Positions 52,769 to 60,267 of a DNA stretch of 64,000 nt are shown one piece after another (position 1 is the stretch's first letter; every line of letters starts with the position of its first letter). The DNA is from Brevibacterium casei CIP 102111 (GTDB taxonomy: Bacteria > Actinomycetota > Actinomycetes > Actinomycetales > Brevibacteriaceae). Under the pieces are notes generated by a model. That model ran no database searches, was not told where the DNA came from, and worked only from the letters and a program-made list of their open reading frames with translations. The DNA lies in contig NZ_FXZC01000001.1 in the NCBI RefSeq assembly GCF_900169275.1, positions 62,001 to 126,000 on the forward strand, in the 5' to 3' direction. Position numbers and translations under genes: made by a program.

Positions 52769-52774
52769 GACGAC

Positions 52775-53932
52775 ATGAGTGCGAACGACGGCCGCCTACA
52801 TGATCGGCCGCTGCCCGGCGATCGGCAGCGGTGGTTCGAACTCCTCGACGCCCTCGACCTCGACGAGCTCACCGAGTCCTTCATGGACCGCGTCGTCACC
52901 GTCCCAGGCTACGACCCCGCGCCGATCCCCGTCTCCGAACTGCGCCGCACCGGCAGGAACTCGTTCACCACCCTCATCGACGGTCTGCGCGCCGGCGGCT
53001 TCGACGGGGCCGTTGCCGTCTCGACCGAGGTCGGCGTCTCCCGCGCCCGGGCGGGCATCCCGCTCGAGGCGCTGATGACGGCGATCCGCCACGACTTCAC
53101 CGTGCTCTGGGAGGCGCTCACCCGCGTCGCCACCCGGGACGACGCCGAACTCGTCATCCGCCACACAGGTGACGTGCTCAGCACCGTCGACGAGTACGTC
53201 CTCCAGGTCCAGCGGGCCTACACGGCCGAGCTGCAGCGGATGCGCGCCGAGGAGTCATCCGTCCGCCAGGGCTACATCGCCTCGCTCTTCCAGGATGTGA
53301 ACCCCACGGACGAGCGGTTGGCCACGATCGCCTCGGCGCTGGGGATCGATCCGACCGAGGAGCTCATCGTCGCCGCCTCACGCGAGGAGGACACCCCGGA
53401 CCTGCGCGTCCTCGTCTCCGCACACGAGAGCACGGGCGGGACGATGTTCACCCACCACCTCGGCGGGGTCCTCATCGCCTTCGCATCCGCGGCAGGGGTG
53501 CGGCGGACGGGGATCGACGCCCGCCTCGCCGAGGCGAGGGTCGGGTTGGTCACGGCTGCCGGGATCGCGTCCCTGCGTCGCCTCGCGCTCACCGCCAGGG
53601 ATCTCGCGCAGGCCATCACCCCAGGTGAGACGGGAGCGATGACGTGGAGTCGGGGGTGGGCCAGGCTCGCGGCGCAGGCTCTCAATGCGACGGGAAAGAC
53701 CGTCGGCGGCGACATCGACGAGGCCCTCGCCGCGTGCGGGACGGCGGAGCGGGAGCGCCTCGTCGAGGCGGTCGGGGCGTACCTCGAGACCGGGAGCATC
53801 GGGCGGACGGCGGCCGAGCTCTACTGCCATCGCAACACCGTCGCCAACCGTCTGCGGCGATTCGCCGAGGTGACCGGGGTCGATCCGACGATCCCCGCCG
53901 AGGCGGCCCGCCTCGTCGTCGCGTGGGCGTGA
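52775..53932 (+). CDS. PucR-type transcriptional regulator
   Basis: The 385-residue protein has an N-terminal helical sensor region and a C-terminal PucR/CdaR helix-turn-helix (AVGAYLETGSIGRTAAELYC then HRNTVANRLRRFAEVTG, about residues 330-365). PucR regulates purine degradation in Bacillus, and relatives sense sugars or amines. ATG 52775 is leaderless; the longer open frame from 52610 includes no conserved residues. It is divergent from the MFS/M20 operon and likely its activator. Confidence 0.83.
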   Translation: MSANDGRLHDRPLPGDRQRWFELLDALDLDELTESFMDRVVTVPGYDPAPIPVSELRRTGRNSFTTLIDGLRAGGFDGAVAVSTEVGVSRARAGIPLEALMTAIRHDFTVLWEALTRVATRDDAELVIRHTGDVLSTVDEYVLQVQRAYTAELQRMRAEESSVRQGYIASLFQDVNPTDERLATIASALGIDPTEELIVAASREEDTPDLRVLVSAHESTGGTMFTHHLGGVLIAFASAAGVRRTGIDARLAEARVGLVTAAGIASLRRLALTARDLAQAITPGETGAMTWSRGWARLAAQALNATGKTVGGDIDEALAACGTAERERLVEAVGAYLETGSIGRTAAELYCHRNTVANRLRRFAEVTGVDPTIPAEAARLVVAWA

Positions 53933-54099
53933 GCCTCTGTCGTCGACGAGGTGGGCGCGGTGGGGACGCGGTGCGGGAATCGCTGTCGCCGGCGGGAACG
54001 TCTGTCCCCGGCGGGACGGTCGGGGCATACTTGAGTCACGACGACCGGCAACGGAGCCGGTCGTGCGGTCTATCCGTCCACGTCATGAGGTGAGAAGCC

Positions 54100-54519
54100 A
54101 TGCCGGTCAGTCCCCACGTCTTCATCAGCGGCGGCCAGTGCGCCGCCGCGTTCGAACGCTACCGCGACATCCTCGGCGGTGATCTCACGATCGCGCTCGC
54201 CAAGGACGCGCCTCCCGAGGCGCGGATGCCCGGCGCACCCGAGGATTCGGTCATGCACGCCGAGCTCGACCTCGGTGATTCGCGGATCATGGGCGCCGAC
54301 GATCCGACGGGCACAGGGGACGCGATGACCGGGGTCGCCCTCTTCTATGCCGCTCCCGATCCGGAGGTGGCGAAGCGGATCTTCGACGTCCTCGCCGAGG
54401 GCGGTGAGGTGCAGATGCCGTTCGCGCCGACATTCTGGTCGGCGGGATTTGGGGCGTGCATCGACCAGTTCGGAGTGCCGTGGATGATCGATACGACCCA
54501 GGAGCCTGCTCCGCAGTGA
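54100..54519 (+). CDS. VOC/PhnB-like glyoxalase-fold protein
   Basis: The 139-residue protein has the PhnB/DUF3861-like VOC pattern: HVFISGGQCAAAFERYRDILGG at the N terminus (two strands and a helix), MHAELDLGDSRIMGADD near residue 51, and FWSAGFGACIDQFGVPWMID at the end. Family members include demethylmenaquinone methyltransferase-like and metal-binding proteins; most have unknown function. AGGTGAG precedes ATG 54100. A single gene converging on DUF2332. Confidence 0.8.
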   Translation: MPVSPHVFISGGQCAAAFERYRDILGGDLTIALAKDAPPEARMPGAPEDSVMHAELDLGDSRIMGADDPTGTGDAMTGVALFYAAPDPEVAKRIFDVLAEGGEVQMPFAPTFWSAGFGACIDQFGVPWMIDTTQEPAPQ

Positions 54520-54538
54520 GCCTGAATCGGCCCGGGCT

Positions 54539-54724
54539 GGGTCGGGGTGGAGTTGGGTCGGGGTGGGGCTGTTCGGGACGGGGCTGGGTCCTGGTGGAGC
54601 CGGGTCGGGGTGGACTTGGATCAGGGTGGGGCTGTTCGGATTGGGGTGTGCCGGAGGGTCCGCTGGAGGGTTCGCCGGACGGTTCGACGGACAGTTCGCT
54701 GGACGGTCCGGCGGACAGTCCGCG
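54539..54724. repeat. G-rich 63-bp duplicate and four 12-bp tandem repeats
   Basis: GGGTCGGGGTGG at 54539 recurs at 54602 with most of the intervening sequence (a 63-base period including GGGGCTGTTCGG). From 54677 to 54724 four 12-base units of pattern GGACRGTYCGNN stand in tandem. The block fills the gap between converging genes. The open frames across it look like by-products of the repeats. Confidence 0.75.
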
Positions 54725-54771
54725 TTCGACGGATGCCGTGGTTGCCGAAGTGCTCTGGTTTCACGGAATGC

Positions 54772-55941
54772 CTATGGTGCCTGGGGCAGTGGTGTCCTCA
54801 GGCCCTCGCAGCTCTGCAGGCTCTCGTAGCTCTGCCCGTGGGGTCCGGTGAGGGCGGTTGCGATTCCGTCGACGGCGAGGACGAAGCGGCCGCCGGCTCT
54901 CTCGATGCCGAGGTCACGCAGCTGGTCGCCGATCTCGGGCAGCACGCGCTCGCCCTCGTTGCTCACCCAGACGACGTCGTCGCGGGAGCGCATGAGGTCG
55001 GCGAAGGCGGCTCGGTGTGGTGGGTCGACATAGGCGAGGACAGCGCTGTGGAACACGACGACCTGTGAGTCGGCCGGGGCCTCGGCGATGAGCGATTCCA
55101 CGCCGGCGACGAGATCACCGGTGACCAACCTCGGCGGGTCGGCGGCGGCGATGGCGGCAGCGGCGTCGAGGCGGTCGCGGCGGACGGTGTGCTCGGGCCA
55201 GATGAGCGAGCGCAGCCATGCGCGGTCCTCGGGGTCGGTGACGTCGAGAGGGTTGAGGTCGATCCCCGCGCGCCAGACGACCCCGGGGAGGCGAGTCGGC
55301 GGCGCTGTGCCGGTGAGCGTGCACTCGAGATCGACGGTGCTCGGGCCGTCGGCGGGGTCGAGGTGGACGGTGCCGGGCTCTCCTGTGCCATGCTCCGCTG
55401 AGTCCGACTCCTTGGCGCCGGACTCTCCGGCTCCGGACCCTCCTGTGCCTGCCCCTCCAGCACCTGACTCCCCGTCGCCGATCGAGACGTTCTCCCCGGG
55501 GACGGCGACGGTCCGATATGTGTAGCTGTAGCGATCGGGATAGAGGCACAGCCCCGCCGAGGCGCCGACTTCGGTGAGCGAGATAGGCCCGTTGATCTGC
55601 GCCAACGCCGGCAGCAGGACGGCGCACCGACCGGCCTCGTTCGTCTGCGTCGAGCGGGCGAGCATGAGCGAGCGGGTCTCGTCCCAGTGCTCGAGCAGCC
55701 ACGTGCGCAGCTGCGCGTAGTCGCCTTCACCGGCGCCGAGGTGTCTGGCCGCTCCGAAGAGCAGATTCGCCTGGCGTTTGGGCCGGGGAAGGTCGAGAAG
55801 GAGGCGGAGGATCGCCTCGTCCTCGGCGACACCGCTCGCCCAGTCGACGTAGATCGGGGAGGTGCCGGCCGCCTCGACGCCGGCGAAGTTCCGGTAGTAC
55901 TCGCGCAGAGTCTCGGTGTCGAGATCGGTCATCGGTCGCAT
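54772..55941 (-). CDS. DUF2332 family protein
   Basis: The 389-residue protein matches the actinobacterial DUF2332 family: YRNFAGVEAAGTSPIYVDWA near residue 16, LTEVGASAGLCLYPDRY near 122 (a SAM-binding-like glycine motif), GIDLNPLDVTDPEDRAWLRSLIWPE in two parts near 225-250 and VVFHSAVLAYV near 296. Biochemical function is unknown; a methyltransferase-like fold is possible. Residues about 155-190 are a Gly/Ser/Glu low-complexity insert not expected in the family. ATG 55941 follows GGAAGGGG; ATG 55932 is possible. Confidence 0.78.
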   Translation of the reverse strand: MRPMTDLDTETLREYYRNFAGVEAAGTSPIYVDWASGVAEDEAILRLLLDLPRPKRQANLLFGAARHLGAGEGDYAQLRTWLLEHWDETRSLMLARSTQTNEAGRCAVLLPALAQINGPISLTEVGASAGLCLYPDRYSYTYRTVAVPGENVSIGDGESGAGGAGTGGSGAGESGAKESDSAEHGTGEPGTVHLDPADGPSTVDLECTLTGTAPPTRLPGVVWRAGIDLNPLDVTDPEDRAWLRSLIWPEHTVRRDRLDAAAAIAAADPPRLVTGDLVAGVESLIAEAPADSQVVVFHSAVLAYVDPPHRAAFADLMRSRDDVVWVSNEGERVLPEIGDQLRDLGIERAGGRFVLAVDGIATALTGPHGQSYESLQSCEGLRTPLPQAP

Positions 55942-56450
55942 GCAGTCGTCCCCTTCCGGCCGAAGTCACCGCCGGTGCGGCTCGATCGTCTCCTCATCGT
56001 AGACCGAGCGGTGTCGGCCGGGGCGGTTCGGTGCGGGTGTGCCTCGGGACTGCACCGGTGTGCTTCGGGACTGCGCAGGTGTGCTTCGGGACTGCGCAGG
56101 TGTGCCTCGGGACTGCGCGGCGGCCGCGCCGTGCCCCAGCGTCAGCACCTGCTCGTAGGATCACCCACAACCAGGCCGAGCCGACCCCTCCGCTGTCAGA
56201 CCCTCGATGTGCCTGCGCAGGCGCCACGACGAGGCCACCAACGGTCGCGATGAGAGGACCGCCCCTGATCACAAGCACAGACCATCACACACCCAGCACA
56301 CTTGAGAACAAGAAGAGTTGACGCTGGATTCGAAGAACATAGAACAGTAGTCAAATAGTCGAACAAAAAACAAAGAAAACCATTGGCAACACCGAAATAG
56401 GTGTATACTAGGAGCATTAACACCGACGTTGATGAATGGACCAGGAGGCC
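55942..56450. other. Intergenic region with minisatellite and A/T-rich leader
   Basis: I see no gene in these 509 bases. The left half holds the 21-bp repeat array (56037-56120). From about 56290 the sequence becomes A/T-rich, unlike the rest of the window. It contains TTGGCA (56383-56388) and TATACT (56404-56409), 15 bases apart, as a weak promoter candidate for the HNH gene. Confidence 0.55.
56037..56120. repeat. Four 21-bp tandem repeats
   Basis: Four copies of a 21-base unit beginning GTGTGCYTCGGGACTGC follow each other exactly. Units two and three are identical, and one and four differ at a few bases. The period is a multiple of three and all frames stay open, but no start or ribosome site supports a gene. 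Confidence 0.8.
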
Positions 56451-58835
56451 ATGACTCTCACCCCGGACCGCACCCCGAAGAAGCCGAAGCGCCACGCTCC
56501 GACTCCCTCGCAGAATGCGCCCGGGCCCGATGAGACGTCGACGAACTCCCGCAGGACACCCGCGGCTGATGGTCCACGTGACGAGGCGATCAGCGAGGAA
56601 CTCCAGTCACTGCGCGACCAACTCGCTCAGGCTGGATTCGACCTCACCGGCCACCCCCTCGCCGACGACTTCGACGCCCTCGACCCCGTCACCACCAACG
56701 CCCCGGTCCCCGAGGACCCCGCATTCGACTACTTCTCCACCATCGATGACTCCGATATCGACCTCTTCGGACCTCGCCGAGACAACGGCGGAGAAGAGGC
56801 GGACGAGTGGCCCGGCGATGCTCCCTCACAGGACCCCGAACACCCGATCCCAGACGACACCGCCCATCCCGGCGACCTGCCCGCGACCGCCCGCAATGGC
56901 CAGTCACAGTCGGTGCCGTCGACTCCCGCGAACTCAACCAACACCCCGGGGCCCTTCGCTTCCGGCTCGTCGATCCCGCAGTCTCCTGATGACTCCACAA
57001 CGTCGGTTCCCGTCGGCACCCCCACCACGGACACCTCGGAGACTGTCGGCACAGGCACCGTCGAGACGGCTGATGCTCCTGGGTGGGTGAGTCGCCACCC
57101 TCTGCTCACTGACACCGCGTGGGCGGACCTGTCGGGGTTCGCTCCGGAAGTCACGACCAGCATCACCACCCTCATGGACTTCAGCACCGGGTTGCGCTTC
57201 TTCGACCGACCCATGGGCCCGGATGAGGCTCTCCTGCTCATCGATGGCACCGAGGCCCTGTCCCGGATCACCGAGGCCCTCTCCACCCTGGCCCTGTCGG
57301 TCTACGAACGTGTCGGAACACCAACTGACACAGGTGCCAAGGACACGAAAGCCCTCATCCGGGACCGGCTCAACCTCACCCCGACCGAAGCGAACCGGCG
57401 TACCGAGTTGGCGAAGAACCTCGGGGGCAGGGTCGATACCACCGGACAAGCCCTGCAACCGTTGTGCCCGGAAGTCGCCGAAGGCCTCCATGCCGGGGTG
57501 CTTTCGGCAGGGCAGGCGAAAGCCATCGATGACTGCCTTGATGACCTGCCCGGCTGGGTGTCAGCCGAGCAGCGGGCGGATGTGGAGAAACGCCTCGTCG
57601 ACTATGCACCCCAGGTGCGGGTGAAGGATCTGCGGGGCATCTTCGATCGGATGCTTGCCTATATTGATCCCGACGGGGCTAAACCTTGTGAGGAGACCCC
57701 GCGTACGGACTACTCGGTGACGGTCCGGCCCAAGCGCAACGGGGACTGGGTGCTCGGGGGACTGCTCGACCCGGTGTCCGGGGCGGCATTGAACGGGTTG
57801 CTCACCTCCCGCATCCACTCAGCCACCCCGGATACCGATGCCAACGGCCACAACTCAGGGACCACGGGTGATACGGGAGTCGACAGCGAAGACGCCGGTG
57901 GCACATCGCTGGGACACCCTGCAACTCCGAGCGGCAGCAATGACACTGCCGCCGACCAGGATGCGCTCTTCGAGATTGTCGATCAGGTCCTCCACGGGGA
58001 CCTCCACGATGCGCCCCTGCCGATCCCGCAGGCACCCCCGGATTGGGCGGTCGGTTCGGGAGATGACGGTGACGAGACGGGTCGCGGTACGGACAGCACT
58101 GCTGCCGGCGTCGGTGCCACCGACAGTGCGGCTGCCGGTTTCCCGGTCGGGGTCGGGGTGCGTGAGGACGGCACCCCGGTCGACCTCACCGGGCAGCGGC
58201 CTTCGGCGCGGGCGTGGATCTATGAACGCTTCGCGACCCTGATCTCTCGGATCAGCATGGACCAGGCCGGCACCGGGTCGCCTTACGCTCTCGTGGTGAC
58301 CGCGACCGCTGAGGACCTCGCTCATCGGACTGGGGAAGGCACGACCGGGGTCGAGACCCCGATCCCGATCCACGAACTCGTAACCAACGGGCTCAACGGG
58401 GACGTGTTCTTCCACCTCATGAGTGAGACCGCGCACACGATGCAGGTGATGACGGAGAAACGGTTCGCGAACAAGAAACAGGTCGCGGTCATCACCGCCC
58501 GTGACAAGGGGTGTACGTTCCCCGGGTGTGATGCGCCCCCGGGGTGGTGCGAGGCCAACCATGTGGTGCCCTGGGCCAGGGGTGGGAAGACGACGATCAA
58601 CAATCTGGCTCTGGCCTGCAGTGCCCACCATCACCTGTTGGATCGCTCCGACTGGGAGATGCTCATGCTTCTGGATGGGCGTCCGGCGTGGAGACCACCG
58701 GCGTCGGTGGATCCTGCCCGACGACCACTGTTGCATCCGCGGTTCCTGGCCGAGGAGATCATCGCGTCCCTCTTCGACGACCACCCCGACAGTTCTGACG
58801 AGAACCAGAGCGTTGAGGGTGACTGTCCGGGCTAG
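56451..58835 (+). CDS. DUF222/13E12-type HNH endonuclease-domain protein
   Basis: The 794-residue protein has a long Pro/Thr/Asp-rich N terminus, the DUF222 helical domain (about residues 210-430: ALLLIDGTEALSRITEALS, AKDTKALIRDRLNLTP) and a C-terminal HNH motif (CTFPGCDAPPGWCEANHVVP then INNLALACSAHHHLLD). These proteins are multicopy in actinobacteria (13E12 repeat family in mycobacteria), and their role is unsettled; a mobile or toxin-like nuclease is often suggested. AGGAGG precedes ATG 56451. The A/T-rich leader contrasts with the gene. Confidence 0.85.
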   Translation: MTLTPDRTPKKPKRHAPTPSQNAPGPDETSTNSRRTPAADGPRDEAISEELQSLRDQLAQAGFDLTGHPLADDFDALDPVTTNAPVPEDPAFDYFSTIDDSDIDLFGPRRDNGGEEADEWPGDAPSQDPEHPIPDDTAHPGDLPATARNGQSQSVPSTPANSTNTPGPFASGSSIPQSPDDSTTSVPVGTPTTDTSETVGTGTVETADAPGWVSRHPLLTDTAWADLSGFAPEVTTSITTLMDFSTGLRFFDRPMGPDEALLLIDGTEALSRITEALSTLALSVYERVGTPTDTGAKDTKALIRDRLNLTPTEANRRTELAKNLGGRVDTTGQALQPLCPEVAEGLHAGVLSAGQAKAIDDCLDDLPGWVSAEQRADVEKRLVDYAPQVRVKDLRGIFDRMLAYIDPDGAKPCEETPRTDYSVTVRPKRNGDWVLGGLLDPVSGAALNGLLTSRIHSATPDTDANGHNSGTTGDTGVDSEDAGGTSLGHPATPSGSNDTAADQDALFEIVDQVLHGDLHDAPLPIPQAPPDWAVGSGDDGDETGRGTDSTAAGVGATDSAAAGFPVGVGVREDGTPVDLTGQRPSARAWIYERFATLISRISMDQAGTGSPYALVVTATAEDLAHRTGEGTTGVETPIPIHELVTNGLNGDVFFHLMSETAHTMQVMTEKRFANKKQVAVITARDKGCTFPGCDAPPGWCEANHVVPWARGGKTTINNLALACSAHHHLLDRSDWEMLMLLDGRPAWRPPASVDPARRPLLHPRFLAEEIIASLFDDHPDSSDENQSVEGDCPG

Positions 58836-59026
58836 ATCGGGTGAGAGGGCACAACCCTGTCCGTAGGGGAGTGTGGGCACGACCTTGCCTACAAGCGGAG
58901 TGCCCGGTCAGTGTCGAACTGTTTCTTCGCAACCTTCATGGCCGACATGACCTGAACTATGCGTGCAGGGCCAGTCACACCATCGTCCCGCACTGCACCG
59001 CTGCGCTGTAAGTCCACTGATCGTGC

Positions 59027-60013
59027 TCAGCCTTCGGCCTTGCCCTGACGCCAATAGCCCATGAACGCCACCTGTTTGCGATCGACGCCGACCTCCTGGA
59101 CAAGATACCGACGCAGGCGTTTGACCGGTCCCGCCTCACCGGCGATCCACGCGTAGAACGGCCGGGCCGTGCTGTCGCTCGAACTGCTCTGGGCAGCCTG
59201 CGAGAGCTGGGAGGGAACGTCCCAGAGGATCTCGGAATCGATGTCGACGTCCGGGAGTTCGACGCCCGCGCCTGATCCTCCCACCTCGGCGAGGACCCTT
59301 CTCTCCGCTTTCACCGCCGCCCGGACTGCGGGCTCGAGTTTGGCGCCGAACTCGGCATCACCACGGGGGAGCCATTCGATCTCGAATCCGTCGGGGAGGG
59401 TGAGATCGAGGACATCGGCAGGGCTGGGGACCTCGATGACCGCCTTCCCACGTACGCTGCCCCCGACCAGTGATTCGAGGATCGAGGCGATGGCCGGCAC
59501 GGCGGTCTCATCTCCGGCGAGGAGGAGCTGATCGGCGTCGCCGGATCGGAACTCGATCCCGCCGTAATCGCCGTCGTGATCGCGCGACGGTCCGATGATG
59601 TGAAGGCGGTGACCGATCTCTGCGGTCTCGGCCCAGCTCGCGGCCGGACCCGAATGTCCTGCCTCGTCCGTGTGAAGGACCATGTCGACGACGAGCTCAC
59701 GGACCTCGTCGCGCCACTCGCGGACCGTGTACGTGCGCATGCACCCGCGCAGCGCCTCGTCGAGCTGCAGCCACGCCTGGTACCACGAGGTCCCGGCCTG
59801 TGCCTGCTCGCTGAAGAACCCCACAAGGTCGAAAGCGGGAGCGGTCGTGCCGCCTGGGGGAATGACGAGCTTGATCCTCAGGTCGCGCGGATGGTCGGTG
59901 ACGCCGAAGTCAGCGAGTCCGGGGCCTCCGAACGTGATGCGACGGAAGGCGGGACTGAGATCCTCGATGCCGATGACGGTGGCTTCGAAGGCGTTGATGG
60001 ATGCTCGTGACAC
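59027..60013 (-). CDS. Siderophore-interacting protein (FAD-dependent ferric reductase, SIP/ViuB type)
   Basis: The 328-residue protein has the SIP FAD-binding motif MRTYTVREWR near residue 92 (R-x-Y-T), DVVLH-like VDMVLHTDE, LLAGDETAVPAIASIL near 166 and the C-terminal FYAWIAGEAG and GYWRQGKAEG motifs. It reduces ferric siderophores in the cytoplasm to release iron. GTG 60013 follows AGAGGAG. A DtxR/IdeR-like box lies 77-95 bases upstream, so iron repression is expected. Confidence 0.9.
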   Translation of the reverse strand: MSRASINAFEATVIGIEDLSPAFRRITFGGPGLADFGVTDHPRDLRIKLVIPPGGTTAPAFDLVGFFSEQAQAGTSWYQAWLQLDEALRGCMRTYTVREWRDEVRELVVDMVLHTDEAGHSGPAASWAETAEIGHRLHIIGPSRDHDGDYGGIEFRSGDADQLLLAGDETAVPAIASILESLVGGSVRGKAVIEVPSPADVLDLTLPDGFEIEWLPRGDAEFGAKLEPAVRAAVKAERRVLAEVGGSGAGVELPDVDIDSEILWDVPSQLSQAAQSSSSDSTARPFYAWIAGEAGPVKRLRRYLVQEVGVDRKQVAFMGYWRQGKAEG

Positions 60014-60089
60014 GGGTTCTCCTCTGGCCCCCGCGGTGAGTCGAGACCCCGCGGCGACGATGGACGTTCGTTCACGTCGAGTCTACAGA

Positions 60090-60108
60090 TAAGGGTAGCC
60101 TTTCCACA
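60090..60108. promoter_or_regulatory. DtxR/IdeR (DmdR)-type iron box
   Basis: The 19 bases starting TAAGGGTAGCCTTTCC match the consensus TWAGGTWAGSCTWACCTWA at about 15 positions. It lies in the promoter region of the siderophore-interacting protein gene, where an iron-loaded repressor would act. Confidence 0.65.
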
Positions 60109-60267
60109 CTGTCTGATCGCCGATGTGATTCAACCGACGTCCCGACGGCGGCCGGGTGCGAGCACCGACTCTCCGAGTCAGGTCGGGCGCGCGAAGAGAC
60201 GGCGCACCGGACCGATGCGAGCCGGGTCGTGTTGCGCACCGGCCCGGCCCGCGAACTCCCCGGCCTC

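Noticed and set aside
54677-56120. CRISPR array suggested by the short repeats.
   Set aside because: The 12- and 21-bp units are directly tandem without unique spacers, and no cas genes are present.
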